Below are positions 45,779 to 54,885 of a stretch of DNA of 64,000 nucleotides, piece by piece. The position numbers and the translations under genes are program-made. Location of the stretch: contig CAJWYF010000004.1 in assembly GCA_913049535.1 (NCBI GenBank), positions 1 to 64,000 on the forward strand, given 5' to 3'. Under the pieces are notes generated by a model. That model was not told the origin of the DNA. It saw only the letters and a list, made by a program, of their open reading frames with translations, and did not search any database. This DNA comes from an uncultured Synechococcus sp. (GTDB lineage: Bacteria; Cyanobacteriota; Cyanobacteriia; PCC-6307; Cyanobiaceae). Every line of letters begins with the position of its first letter. The stretch's first letter is position 1.

Positions 45779-47147
45779 GCTTGTCGCTGGACTCCAGCAC
45801 CCTGCGCATCTTCGCCACAGGTCCATAGGAGCCGTTGGCGATCATGCTTACGTACAAGGGGCCCTGGGGCGTTTGCAAACGTCCCGAAACAGCCTTGACA
45901 CCTCGGATGGTGCCGGTCTTGCCTGCAAAGCGGCCCTTCAGGCGCGAGCCGGGGAAGTAGTAGCGCAGGGTCCCCCGCTCTCCAGCCACCGCCATGCTGG
46001 CGTAGTAGTTCTTGGCATAAGGGTGCTGCGCCATCCGCAGCAACAGGGCCGTGAGGGTCCGACTGGTCAAGCGATTGGCCCGATCCAGGCCTGAACCATC
46101 GGCGACGCGGACACCGGCGGTGGGCAGGCCCTGCTGGCGCAGCCAACTCAGGGCACGGCCCTGGGCTTCTGGCAGTTTCCATGAGCCTGTGCCCTCGCGC
46201 AGGAGCACTTCAGCGGTGAAGTTATGGCTTTCACCGTTGGCAAGACTCATCAGGTGATGCATCGATTTGGATGCTTCGGTGAAGAGCAGCACACTGCCGG
46301 CCGGCTCCGGTGTGCCAGCTGGAATCGTGCTGAGTTGTACCTTCCGGCCGTTGCGGCTGATCTCCCTGCTAAGCAGACGCTGCATCCGCTGGGGTGGATT
46401 GCGGATGGACATGTCCAAAGCGTTGGAGGTCAGGGCCAGACGCGTGATCGGTGCGCCGTAGGCGTACTGGCGATCAGGTACGGACCATCCTTGGGGCCAC
46501 CAACTGGCGGCAGGCTCCTCCTCGAGCTGCAGCTTCACGGTGCTGGAGCGGCCACTGCCGCTGCTGCCACCGGAGCCAGCAGCCAATTTGGCGAAACGTC
46601 GCAAGCCACTGAAGCCAAGGGTCGGATCGCCACCACCCTGTAGACGTAAGGTGCCATCTGGCAGCTGCCACAGCTCGGTGCGGATGCGGTGATCCGGACC
46701 CAGACGGTCGATGGCGATGGCCGTGCTGACCAGCTTCTGGTTGGAGGCAGGAATGCGCGAGCTGCTGCCGTTGACATCCGCCATGACATAGCCCTGGCTG
46801 TTGATCACGGTGATGCTCCAGGCGTTCTTCTCACCGCCCAGCGCCGTGATGATCTGCTTCTGCAGCGCTGGACATACCGTCTTGGTCTGCTGCATCGGCA
46901 GGCCCATCGGGGCCAAGGCCGGAGGGGGCGTCAACGGCGGTGCTTCCACCACCTCAGCTGCATCGGCTTCACCATCGTCTGCTTCAGAAACGTTGGTCTT
47001 GGCATCGCCGCCATCGAGGCGCTCAAGGGAATCAGCCTCAAGCGAGTTGAGAAGGTCTTCCAGACCACTGGCCATGGCCACTGGCGCTGACAGGGGGATG
47101 GAGAGCGCCAGCAGGGCCCAGAAACGGGTGGCGTGATGGGGGCTCAT
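45750..47147 (-). CDS. dacB: D-alanyl-D-alanine carboxypeptidase, PBP4 class (S13)
   Basis: A penicillin-binding protein of family S13 that trims or cleaves murein cross-links in the periplasm. In 465 residues: a signal (about 8-27), an acidic Glu/Asp/Ala linker (28-90), the active Ser135-x-x-Lys138 in PASNQKLV, an SxN motif in GESHNF and KTG in GKTGTIRG. All three are intact, so it is likely active. It starts one base after the DUF4330 stop, and the two probably form one operon. It overlaps the coiled-coil gene by 29 bases at the 3' end. Confidence 0.93.
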   Translation of the reverse strand: MSPHHATRFWALLALSIPLSAPVAMASGLEDLLNSLEADSLERLDGGDAKTNVSEADDGEADAAEVVEAPPLTPPPALAPMGLPMQQTKTVCPALQKQIITALGGEKNAWSITVINSQGYVMADVNGSSSRIPASNQKLVSTAIAIDRLGPDHRIRTELWQLPDGTLRLQGGGDPTLGFSGLRRFAKLAAGSGGSSGSGRSSTVKLQLEEEPAASWWPQGWSVPDRQYAYGAPITRLALTSNALDMSIRNPPQRMQRLLSREISRNGRKVQLSTIPAGTPEPAGSVLLFTEASKSMHHLMSLANGESHNFTAEVLLREGTGSWKLPEAQGRALSWLRQQGLPTAGVRVADGSGLDRANRLTSRTLTALLLRMAQHPYAKNYYASMAVAGERGTLRYYFPGSRLKGRFAGKTGTIRGVKAVSGRLQTPQGPLYVSMIANGSYGPVAKMRRVLESSDKLSACRPQPL

Positions 47148-47148
47148 C

Positions 47149-47673
47149 TCAGTTGCCCTCCACAGCGATGCCGCTGACTGTGCCCTTCACCCGATAGAGG
47201 GGCCCTTCCAATTCCACCGCCGAGCCGAGCTTGAGGGCCTGGTTGCCGAGGACCACGCCGCCACCGCGGAGCTGGCCCTCTCCCTCGATGGTGATCCGCG
47301 CATCAAAGGTGGAGAAGTCGCCGTTGTTGGGATCAGGAACCACCGTCACGGTCCCCTGGGGAGTCATCAGCGCCACTTGCCTGGTGAGCAGACGGACGCT
47401 GTTGAGCTTTACCGAGCCATGGGGCTGGTTGCGAATCACCAGGCTGGTACGACCTTCCTTTTGCATCTGCTCAACCAAGGCCTGGGGTTCAGCGGCAGGC
47501 ACATGCTTGACGTCGATCGTGACCTCAACGGTCTGCATCGCACCGGTGGCGCGGGCCACTGTTCCTGAAAGCTTTGGACTCCAGATGACTCCCGCAGCAG
47601 CCAGGCCAACGGCAGCTGCTGCGCCAAGATCCACCAGACTGAGACGGCGCCATGAATGAAGCGGCTCAGCCAT
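47149..47673 (-). CDS. DUF4330 family membrane-anchored protein
   Basis: A 174-residue protein of DUF4330, common in cyanobacteria. From ATG 47673 there is one N-terminal membrane helix (LSLVDLGAAAAVGLAAAGVIW, about 11-30). A beta-rich extracytoplasmic domain follows with VEVTIDVKHVPAAEPQALV, GSVKLNSVRLL and a C-terminal VELEGPLYRVKGTVSGIAV. An in-frame ATG at 47733 would add 20 residues before the helix and is less likely. It lies directly upstream of dacB. Function unknown. Confidence 0.85.
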   Translation of the reverse strand: MAEPLHSWRRLSLVDLGAAAAVGLAAAGVIWSPKLSGTVARATGAMQTVEVTIDVKHVPAAEPQALVEQMQKEGRTSLVIRNQPHGSVKLNSVRLLTRQVALMTPQGTVTVVPDPNNGDFSTFDARITIEGEGQLRGGGVVLGNQALKLGSAVELEGPLYRVKGTVSGIAVEGN

Positions 47674-47740
47674 CAGGAGCAAGCAATTTCTTACAGCTGA
47701 TTTTAGTTGGATGCGCCAGCTCTGCTGAGACAAACGCGAA

Positions 47741-48415
47741 TCATCCGTTCAGCTCGCGCATGAAGCGATCCACAGCCCGTAGGCCCGCCTGGGAGCCACT
47801 CACCAGAGCCTCATCCAGCTCTTCCGGTGCTGGTCGTTGCTCAAAGCGTCCAGCCAGGCGGTATCCATCTGGATCCAAGCGATAGAGCTCCCACTCGCGG
47901 GGGTGGGCATGCATCAAGGCGGCACTGGCCAACGGTTGCAGGGTGTAGGCACTGCGCCAGGCCGCCATAAAACCGCGGCGGCGCTCGCGGGCAACGCTGC
48001 CGATGCCCACCGCGGCGTCCTCAAGGCGGCCGTTGAGCAGCACGACCGCACCACGGTGCGCGCTGCAGACAGCCTCGACGTCGTCGTAATCGGGGGGGCC
48101 GGGGGTCACGGCCAGCAGTAGGCACTCAGGATCAAGACTGCGCGCCAGCCAATCACCAAGGCTGTTGATCGATGTGGCTTGATCAGGGGCATCACGTTTG
48201 GCCAAAGCTGTTGCGCCGGCATCGGCAAACAACAGTTGGCATCGCCTCCCCGGTCGATCCAGCTGACGCTGCAAACGCAGTGCCACCGGAGTGAGCCGCA
48301 GACCCTCAAAGCGCAGTTCGGTGGTCCATCGACCCTTGGCGTTCTCCGTCAGGGCCGATTCCAGGGCTTGGAGCAGTTGGCCCTCAGCCGCGGAGAGATC
48401 ATCAGGAAGGCTCAT
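47741..48415 (-). CDS. DUF1995 family protein
   Basis: A 224-residue protein of DUF1995, a family found in cyanobacteria and plastids. One plant member, LPA3, aids photosystem II assembly. The start at ATG 48415 (MSLPDDLSAAEGQLL) overlaps the stop of the cysteine desulfurase by ATGA. Family-type features include RLTPVALRLQRQL, ADAGATALAKRD, a VTPGPPDYDDVEAVC segment and REWELYRLDPDGYRL near the end. No signal peptide. A photosynthesis-related role is possible by homology but unproven here. Confidence 0.82.
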   Translation of the reverse strand: MSLPDDLSAAEGQLLQALESALTENAKGRWTTELRFEGLRLTPVALRLQRQLDRPGRRCQLLFADAGATALAKRDAPDQATSINSLGDWLARSLDPECLLLAVTPGPPDYDDVEAVCSAHRGAVVLLNGRLEDAAVGIGSVARERRRGFMAAWRSAYTLQPLASAALMHAHPREWELYRLDPDGYRLAGRFEQRPAPEELDEALVSGSQAGLRAVDRFMRELNG

Positions 48416-49584
48416 GGCGCCGGGGCGTTCGGGATGCGCAGCTGTGATTCCAGCAAATCGGGTAGATCGGCGAGCTGATTGTCCTCGATCCAAGGGCCCA
48501 GACTGATCCGAATCCCGCTGCTGGCTTCATGACTCGGCACTCCAGTCGCCAGCAGTGACGCGCTCGGACGGTCACGACCGCTGCTGCAGGCCGAGCCGCT
48601 GCTGATGGCGACGCCATGGGCAGCAAGAGCCCGCACGATGGCCCGGCCGGACACCGGCTCACCGGCTGAATCGCTGAGGAGCAGGCTGATGTGGTGAGGC
48701 AATCGCTGATCCAGATCACTGCTGCCGCTCAGGCGAATGCCGCCGCGTTTGAGCAGATCCTCCAGCAGCTGATCGCGCTGCCGCCGCAGCCGCCTGGCCA
48801 GCTGGGGCTGCTGGGCCTCCCGGCGCTCCAGGGCCTGGACCAAGGCGGCTGCCAGCCAGGGGGATTCGGTCCCAGAGCGCAGGCCTGACTCTTGCCCGCC
48901 CCCCAGGAGCTGGGGTTTCAAGTGCAGCGGGCGTTGCATCACCAGAGCACCGATGCCGCGTGGGCCCTGGAACTTGTGGGCGCTGAGACTGATCAAATCA
49001 GGGCCGATGGGCTGAAGCCCAGCGAGCGGCAACTGACCGATGACCTGGACTGCGTCGCTGTGCAGGGGAATGCCAGCAGCGGCGCAGCGTGCGGCAATGG
49101 CATCCATCGGTTGCAACGTGCCCAGTTCCGAGCTGGCCCAGGCGATGCTGACCAGTTGGGTCGGAGGTTCCAGCAGACCCTCCAGGGCATCCAAATCAAT
49201 CTGGCCTCGCTCGTTGAGCGGCAGCAGCTCCAACGTCCACCCCTCCTGCTGCAGCTGAGCTGCCGCAGCGCTGACGGCTGGATGCTCCAACGGCGAGATC
49301 AGCAGGCGAGCGGGCTCCATGCTGCGGGCAACGCCCAGCAGCGCCAGGTTGTCGGCCTCCGTGCCTCCTGAGGTGAACACCACCTGCCCCTGCGGCCAGC
49401 CCAGGAGCTCAAGCAGGCGTTGACGGCTGCGCTCGAGCAACTCAGCAGCGGCGATACCTGCTGGATGGACGCTGGAGGGGTTCCCCCAGAACCGATTCTG
49501 CTGCTGCTGCATCTGCTCGAGCACCTGTGGATCGGGCGGCGTGGCCGCACAGGCATCGAGATACAGCAGGGGCTTAGAAACCAA
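48412..49584 (-). CDS. Cysteine desulfurase (NifS/IscS family)
   Basis: A PLP-dependent enzyme that removes sulfur from cysteine for Fe-S cluster and thiocofactor assembly. The 390-residue product has the PLP lysine Lys204 in SAHKFQGPRG, His101 in PLEHPAVS, and the sulfur-accepting Cys333 in SSGSACSSGR. The SGGTEADNLALLG segment is typical. The start is a TTG at 49584 that overlaps the dapF end by 11 bases, with no ATG nearby. Whether it supplies general Fe-S assembly or one pathway cannot be told from this sequence. Confidence 0.92.
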   Translation of the reverse strand: MVSKPLLYLDACAATPPDPQVLEQMQQQQNRFWGNPSSVHPAGIAAAELLERSRQRLLELLGWPQGQVVFTSGGTEADNLALLGVARSMEPARLLISPLEHPAVSAAAAQLQQEGWTLELLPLNERGQIDLDALEGLLEPPTQLVSIAWASSELGTLQPMDAIAARCAAAGIPLHSDAVQVIGQLPLAGLQPIGPDLISLSAHKFQGPRGIGALVMQRPLHLKPQLLGGGQESGLRSGTESPWLAAALVQALERREAQQPQLARRLRRQRDQLLEDLLKRGGIRLSGSSDLDQRLPHHISLLLSDSAGEPVSGRAIVRALAAHGVAISSGSACSSGRDRPSASLLATGVPSHEASSGIRISLGPWIEDNQLADLPDLLESQLRIPNAPAP

Positions 49585-50647
49585 TGCGGCGGCGTGTTCG
49601 CTCCTCTACTGAATTATTGGCGAGATTCACCATTTGATCGAGTGAGACCTGGTCGAGAAACGCCAAGGCCTGTTCTCTGGCGGCGGCACTGGGGCAGGCC
49701 TGTGGCCTTTGGCAACCCTCGCTGCAGGCTGTGGCGCAATCGATCTCCGCCTCCTGTGATGGGTCCTCAGACGCGTTGACAGCTGAGCCGCCGCTGGCGT
49801 CAGCGCTGGTTGGATCAGCCAGCGTGCCGCTGAACACCAGCACAGCCGGACCTGCCATCTGCAGATGGTTGCTCTGATCCCAGCTGATCTGCAGCGGTCC
49901 ACCCGGCAATTCCACCGTGGCGTTGCGCTCACATGCGCCGCGAAGGTGGGTGGCCACCAGCGTGGCGCAGGCGCCTGTACCGCAGGCCAACGTCGGCCCT
50001 GCACCCCGTTCCCAGACCCTGACCCGCAAACGATCAGGGGACTCGACGGCGACGAAATGCACATTGGTGCGGGCCGGGAAAGCAGGATGCTGCTCAAGCG
50101 CCGGACCGAGGCGCTCGAGATCAACCGAGGCGGTATCGCTGACCTGGACCACCGCATGGGGATTGCCCATGCCGACAGCAGCCACCTGCAATCTCAGGCC
50201 ATCGACCTCAAGCTCGGCATCAGCCAGGGGATGTCCTGGGGCAATGGTGCTGGGCACACCGGCGGGCTCAAGGATGGGCTCCCCCATATCGACGGTGATC
50301 TGGCAGCCCTCCAGCAGCTTGGGAATGATCACGCCAGCGGGTGTTTCAACACGCCAGGACATCCCAACGCCTGAGCCATCGAGATCGGCAAGAAAGCGTG
50401 CAAAACAACGAATACCGTTGCCACACATCTCGGCCTCGGATCCATCGGCATTGAGGATCTGCATCCTCACGTCACCCCCATCACGCGCCGGCAGCGCCAG
50501 GATCAGGCCATCTGCGCCAATCCCGAAGCGGCGATCACAGAGGGCGCGCGCCGGTTCACCGCTGTAATCAGGCAGGTCACCACGACGGCCATCCATGAGG
50601 ATGAAGTCGTTGCCCAACCCCTGATACTTGCGAAACGGCCGTGTCAC
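49574..50647 (-). CDS. dapF: Diaminopimelate epimerase with Cys-rich C-terminal extension
   Basis: DapF converts LL- to meso-diaminopimelate for lysine and murein. From GTG 50647, with GGAGG about 7 bases upstream, the product is 357 residues. The catalytic cysteines are Cys75 (EMCGNGIRC) and Cys222 (LACGTGAC), and the start (FRKYQGLGNDFILMD) is canonical. The catalytic part ends near residue 275. A further 80 or so residues begin with a Ser/Ala/Glu linker, then carry four cysteines (304, 308, 312, 318) and a helical tail. That extension is not normal for DapF. It faces hfq with 26 bases between starts. Confidence 0.93.
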   Translation of the reverse strand: MTRPFRKYQGLGNDFILMDGRRGDLPDYSGEPARALCDRRFGIGADGLILALPARDGGDVRMQILNADGSEAEMCGNGIRCFARFLADLDGSGVGMSWRVETPAGVIIPKLLEGCQITVDMGEPILEPAGVPSTIAPGHPLADAELEVDGLRLQVAAVGMGNPHAVVQVSDTASVDLERLGPALEQHPAFPARTNVHFVAVESPDRLRVRVWERGAGPTLACGTGACATLVATHLRGACERNATVELPGGPLQISWDQSNHLQMAGPAVLVFSGTLADPTSADASGGSAVNASEDPSQEAEIDCATACSEGCQRPQACPSAAAREQALAFLDQVSLDQMVNLANNSVEERTRRRIGF

Positions 50648-50673
50648 CGGGACCCTCCATCTGACTTGATCGT

Positions 50674-50952
50674 ATGGCCCACGACCGCGAGCTCGACACC
50701 TCACTGCCGGGGGTACGTCTGCTGCAGCAGTGGATCCGTCAGCGGCGGCAGTTGCAGATCATGCTGAGTGGTGGCCGCGAGTTACAGGGGCGACTGCTGT
50801 GGCAAGACCCGGAATTTCTGGCCCTGCTGGCGGCGGGCCGGGAGCGTCCGGATTTGCTCAGCCGCTCTCATGTGCAACTGATCTCGCCGATTGAGGCGGA
50901 CCCATCAGCGGCGACAATGCCGTCTCCGCGGTTGCCGCTGCCGCCGCTCTGA
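50674..50952 (+). CDS. hfq: RNA chaperone Hfq, cyanobacterial type
   Basis: A 92-residue Hfq of the divergent cyanobacterial form. The DTSLPGVRLLQQWI start and a GGRELQGRLLWQDPEFLAL strand fit the Sm fold's Sm1. The SRSHVQLIS near residue 70 corresponds to Sm2 but lacks the KH pair of E. coli Hfq. In other cyanobacteria hfq also lies next to dapF, which supports the call. Cyanobacterial Hfq affects motility and phototaxis and binds pilus proteins rather than acting as a classical sRNA chaperone. leuS follows 10 bases later. Confidence 0.82.
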   Translation: MAHDRELDTSLPGVRLLQQWIRQRRQLQIMLSGGRELQGRLLWQDPEFLALLAAGRERPDLLSRSHVQLISPIEADPSAATMPSPRLPLPPL

Positions 50953-50961
50953 TTCGCACCG

Positions 50962-53556
50962 ATGGCCAGTCAAGAGTCCCGTTACAGCCCTGCCGAGCTC
51001 GAGCCGCGCCGGCAACAGCGCTGGGCTGAGCTTGGTCTTGATCGCACGCCTGAGCCCAGTGATCAGCGCAGCGACAATTTCTATGCCCTCTCGATGTTCC
51101 CGTACCCATCGGGAAATCTGCACATGGGCCATGTGCGGAACTACGTCATCACCGATGTCATCGCCCGCGCGCAACGGTTGAAGGGCAAGCGGGTGCTGCA
51201 TCCCATGGGCTGGGATGCCTTTGGACTTCCAGCTGAGAACGCTGCGATTGAACGGGGAGTGGACCCCGCCGCTTGGACGGAGCAGAACATCGCCCAGATG
51301 CGGCAGCAACTCAGTCGCTTGGGCCTCTCGATCGATTGGGAGCGTGAGGTGACCACCTGCCGCTCTGATTACTACCGCTGGACCCAGTGGCTGTTTCTCC
51401 AGTTTCTCGATGCCGGGCTGGCTTATCGCAAAGAAGCAACGGTCAACTGGGATCCCGTTGATCAGACGGTGCTGGCCAATGAACAGGTGGACGCCGATGG
51501 TCGCTCCTGGCGCTCCGGTGCACTGGTTGAAAAGCGCAAGCTGCGCCAGTGGTTCTTGAAGATCACGGCTGTGGCCGATGAGCTGCTTGATGACCTCGAG
51601 TCGCTCAAGGGATGGCCTGAGCGTGTCCGCACCATGCAGGCCAATTGGATCGGCCGCTCCACCGGTGCCACCCTGCGCTTTCCCCTGGCTGCGAAGGCGA
51701 GCGAGGCGGTCGAGGTGTTCACCACCCGGCCCGACACGGTGTACGGGGTGAGTTACGTCGTGCTGGCACCGGAGCATGCGCTGGTGGATCAACTCACCAC
51801 GGATGAGCAGCGACCTGCGGTGGAGCAGTTCCGTCAGGAGCTTGAGGCCATCAGTGATCAGGATCGTGTCGCGGAAGACCGCCCCAAACGCGGTGTTGCC
51901 ACCGGCGGCACCGTGGTGCATCCATTCAGCGGCGAGAGCGTGCCGGTATGGATCGCTGACTACGTGTTGCCCGATTACGGCACCGGTGCGGTGATGGGGG
52001 TTCCGGCCCATGACAGCCGCGATTATGCCTTCGCCAGCCACTACGGCCTGCCGATCACCACGGTGGTGGTCAAGCCAGGATCCACAGCGGCCGACGGCCC
52101 TGCTGACGAGGCGTTCACGGAGCTGGGTGAACTGATCCACTCCGGCCCGTTTGACGGGCTGCGCGATGAGGCCGCCAAACAGGCGGTGATTGATGCGGCC
52201 GCCGCCGCCGGGGTGGGTGAAGCCAAGGTGAGTTATCGCCTCAGGGACTGGTTGATCTCACGCCAGCGCTACTGGGGTTGTCCGATTCCTGTCATCCACT
52301 GCGATGACTGCGGCGCGGTGCCTGTGCCGGAGGAGCAATTGCCGGTGGAGCTGCCCGCCGATGCCGAGTTAGGTGCCAGCGGCGGGAGTCCTTTGGAGCG
52401 TCATCCAACCTGGTCCCAGGTGGCTTGTCCACGTTGCGGCAAACCCGCACGGCGCGAGACCGACACTATGGACACCTTCATGTGCTCCAGCTGGTATTAC
52501 CTGCGCTACACCGACGCGGCCAACAACGAGCAACCCTTCAGCGTTGAGGCCACCAAGGCCTGGTTGCCGGTTGACCAGTATGTCGGTGGCGTGGAGCACG
52601 CCATCCTGCACCTGCTCTATTCACGCTTTTTCACCAAGGTGTTGAACCAGCGCGGCCTGGTGGAATGCCGCGAACCCTTCGCTCGTCTCCTGACCCAGGG
52701 CATGGTGCAGGGGATCACCTACCGCAATCCAACAACCCGGCGCTATGTCGCCCCCGCGGCGGTCACGGATCCTCAGCAGCCGCTGGATCCCGAAAGCGGC
52801 GAAGCGCTTGAGGTGTTCTTCGAGAAGATGTCGAAGTCCAAGTACAACGGCGTTGACCCAGGCACGGTTGTTGATCGCTATGGCGCGGATACCGCGCGCA
52901 TGTTCATTCTCTTCAAGGCCCCGCCGGAGAAAGATCTCGAATGGGATGACGCTGATGTGGAGGGTCAGTACAGGTTTCTCCAACGCATTTGGCGCCTCTG
53001 CGCTGCCGCTCAGGAATCAGGCCTGTCGATTGCTGAGCCGTTGCCACTGCCTTCGCAACTGGAAAGCAGCGATCAGGAGCTCAGACGTGCAGTGCACACC
53101 GCCATTGAGGCGATCAGCGACGATCTCGAGGGTGAAGAGCTGCAGTTCAACACGGCCGTCTCCGAGCTGATGAAACTCAGCAATGCCATGGGCTCATCCT
53201 TGGCTGAGGCGGCAGCACCTGTGGCTCAGGAGGCGGTCCGTACGTTGTTGATCCTGTTGGCGCCCTTTGCTCCGCATCTGGCCGATGACCTGTGGGAACA
53301 GCTTGGGGGCGCTGGCAGCATCCATCAGCAGCAATGGCCCCATCTGGATCCAAATGCTTTGGTGCGGGACACCATCACGGTCGTCCTGCAGGTCAAAGGC
53401 AAGGTACGAGGCAATTTGGAGGTCCCTGCTGACACCGACAAGGCGGAGCTGGAGCAGCTGGCCCTGGCGTCTGATGTGGCCAAGAAATGGCTCGAGGGCA
53501 ACGCACCGAGACGCGTGATTGTGGTGCCTGGAAAACTGGTGAATCTGGTTCCCTGA
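50962..53556 (+). CDS. leuS: Leucyl-tRNA synthetase
   Basis: A class I synthetase that charges tRNA-Leu. At 864 residues it has the HIGH-equivalent HMGH in [13 protein letters not shown] (about 48-60), the CP1 editing domain ([27 protein letters not shown]), a zinc-like CDDC knuckle and a CPRC knuckle, the [23 protein letters not shown] block, and KMSKS in [14 protein letters not shown]. It follows hfq by 10 bases, so the two may be co-transcribed. Cytosolic and essential. No domain is missing. Confidence 0.98.
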   Translation: MASQESRYSPAELEPRRQQRWAELGLDRTPEPSDQRSDNFYALSMFPYPSGNLHMGHVRNYVITDVIARAQRLKGKRVLHPMGWDAFGLPAENAAIERGVDPAAWTEQNIAQMRQQLSRLGLSIDWEREVTTCRSDYYRWTQWLFLQFLDAGLAYRKEATVNWDPVDQTVLANEQVDADGRSWRSGALVEKRKLRQWFLKITAVADELLDDLESLKGWPERVRTMQANWIGRSTGATLRFPLAAKASEAVEVFTTRPDTVYGVSYVVLAPEHALVDQLTTDEQRPAVEQFRQELEAISDQDRVAEDRPKRGVATGGTVVHPFSGESVPVWIADYVLPDYGTGAVMGVPAHDSRDYAFASHYGLPITTVVVKPGSTAADGPADEAFTELGELIHSGPFDGLRDEAAKQAVIDAAAAAGVGEAKVSYRLRDWLISRQRYWGCPIPVIHCDDCGAVPVPEEQLPVELPADAELGASGGSPLERHPTWSQVACPRCGKPARRETDTMDTFMCSSWYYLRYTDAANNEQPFSVEATKAWLPVDQYVGGVEHAILHLLYSRFFTKVLNQRGLVECREPFARLLTQGMVQGITYRNPTTRRYVAPAAVTDPQQPLDPESGEALEVFFEKMSKSKYNGVDPGTVVDRYGADTARMFILFKAPPEKDLEWDDADVEGQYRFLQRIWRLCAAAQESGLSIAEPLPLPSQLESSDQELRRAVHTAIEAISDDLEGEELQFNTAVSELMKLSNAMGSSLAEAAAPVAQEAVRTLLILLAPFAPHLADDLWEQLGGAGSIHQQQWPHLDPNALVRDTITVVLQVKGKVRGNLEVPADTDKAELEQLALASDVAKKWLEGNAPRRVIVVPGKLVNLVP

Positions 53557-53568
53557 ACCTCGATCGTT

Positions 53569-54033
53569 TCAGTGGTGGCGGTGCCCCAGAGATTGAGCGT
53601 TCTGGGTCTGCATCAACTCAGCCATGGTGTTGCAAGGCATCCACTGATCAGCGGCATCGCCATGCTGGTGTGCACCGCTGCAACCCAAGGCAAGGGCACG
53701 TGATTCGGCTTCAGCTCGGCTCGCAAACACCAAGGTTTGTGGGCTGCCAGCTGATGTTTGTGGGTTGGATGCAGCGCCGGTTGACCCCAGTTGATAGGGA
53801 CCCATTCCGACAATCCCGCTCCAGGCCACACCCATGGTGGTGACGCCTGCTGTGAGCACACCCATGTTCACCGCAGCAGCACTGATCAACCCCATGCCCA
53901 CAGCGCCCAGGGAGATGACACCCATGGGCACAACACCAATGGCCACCACCCCCATGGGAACAATGCCGATGGCGATGATTCCAAGTGGTGCGATACCGGT
54001 CGCGACAAGCTGGGGGCGGCCGTTGTGCTGCAT
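53569..54033 (-). CDS. Decapeptide-repeat hydrophobic protein
   Basis: A 154-residue protein whose first half (about residues 9-78) is a tandem, Gly-rich 10-residue repeat with pattern xIGhVPMGhh, for example AIGIVPMGVV and AIGVVPMGVI. Repeated PMG or xMG turns every five residues suggest a beta-helix-like or glycine-zipper membrane element. The C-terminal half is soluble and carries a CSGAHQHG cluster and another Cys (MPCNTM), a possible metal site. It starts at ATG 54033, is divergent from the ArsM-like gene, and is near leuS on the opposite strand. The family is unknown to me. Confidence 0.65.
   Translation of the reverse strand: MQHNGRPQLVATGIAPLGIIAIGIVPMGVVAIGVVPMGVISLGAVGMGLISAAAVNMGVLTAGVTTMGVAWSGIVGMGPYQLGSTGAASNPQTSAGSPQTLVFASRAEAESRALALGCSGAHQHGDAADQWMPCNTMAELMQTQNAQSLGHRHH
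53800..54009 (-). repeat. Tandem decapeptide-coding repeat
   Basis: Roughly seven 30-base units encode an AIGhVPMGhh-type decapeptide in the gene at 53569-54033. Later units are degenerate (SLGAVGMGLI, SAAAVNMGVL, TAGVTTMGVA). The complementary strand reads as a His/Asn/Gly-rich frame, a side effect of the repeat. Confidence 0.75.
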
Positions 54034-54072
54034 GGCACCGTCTCAACTCCGCGCAAGTTAAGGTCGATTCCT

Positions 54073-54885
54073 ATGGACGACACGAAGGCCAGTTCAGGGT
54101 GTTGCGCCCCTGACCACAGCGCTGCTGTTGATGCTCGCTACGGCGCTGCTGCCCAGGAGCAGGAGCCATGTCTTTGCACCGCCGTCCCGTTTGAGCCTTC
54201 CCTGCTGGAAGCCATCCCCAGAGATGTGATCGAGCGGGATTACGGCTGCGGCGATCCAACCCGTTGGGTGCAGCGCGGTGATCGTGTGCTGGATCTGGGC
54301 AGCGGCAGTGGCAAGAACGCCTTCATCGCTGCCCAGCTGGTCGGCCCCGAAGGATCCGTGCTCGGCCTGGATCGCAATGACGAGATGCTGAAACTGTCCC
54401 GCGGGGCCTGCGGCGCCGTGGCGGCTGCGATTGGCTACGGAAATGTGACGTTCTCCTGCGGCGAGATCGATCAGCTTGGGGTGGATCGTGACGGTCAGGC
54501 GCTATTGGCGGACCAGAGCATTGATCTGGTGCTGAGCAACTGTGTGCTGAACCTCCTGCACCCCTCTCGGCGTGAGGGTTTGCTCGCAGAAATCACACGG
54601 GTCCTGGCTCCCGCAGGTCGTGTCGCCATCAGCGACATCATCTGCGATCAACCCGTGCCAATAAGCATGCAGCGCGATCCTGATCTCTGGAGCGGCTGCA
54701 TCAGTGGCGCCTGGGTGGAGCAGGATTTTCTCGATGCTTTTCGGCAACTGGGTTTTGAGCAAGTGCGCTACGCCGACCGCATGGCTCAGCCTTGGCGTGT
54801 GGTGGAGGGCATTGAATTCCGTGCCGCCACCGTGGTGGCCGTCAAACCAGCAGCGGACTCCACTGAGGCCGAACACTCCAGGTGA
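54073..54885 (+). CDS. ArsM-like SAM-dependent methyltransferase
   Basis: A 270-residue methyltransferase resembling arsenite S-adenosylmethyltransferase. ATG 54073 has AAGG about 10 bases upstream. It has an N-terminal SSGCCAPD, a CLC pair, YGCGDP, the SAM motif LDLGSGSGKNAF (about 75-87), and SNCVLNLL typical of ArsM. Several cysteines are present, but I cannot confirm that all arsenic-binding ones are. A longer in-frame upstream region is antisense to the decapeptide repeat and I do not include it. The 3' end overlaps the convergent gene by 44 bases. Confidence 0.78.
   Translation: MDDTKASSGCCAPDHSAAVDARYGAAAQEQEPCLCTAVPFEPSLLEAIPRDVIERDYGCGDPTRWVQRGDRVLDLGSGSGKNAFIAAQLVGPEGSVLGLDRNDEMLKLSRGACGAVAAAIGYGNVTFSCGEIDQLGVDRDGQALLADQSIDLVLSNCVLNLLHPSRREGLLAEITRVLAPAGRVAISDIICDQPVPISMQRDPDLWSGCISGAWVEQDFLDAFRQLGFEQVRYADRMAQPWRVVEGIEFRAATVVAVKPAADSTEAEHSR

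Noticed and set aside
50905-52140. 411-codon frame antisense to leuS
   Set aside because: It lies inside a strongly conserved synthetase gene. Long antisense frames are expected in GC-rich DNA.
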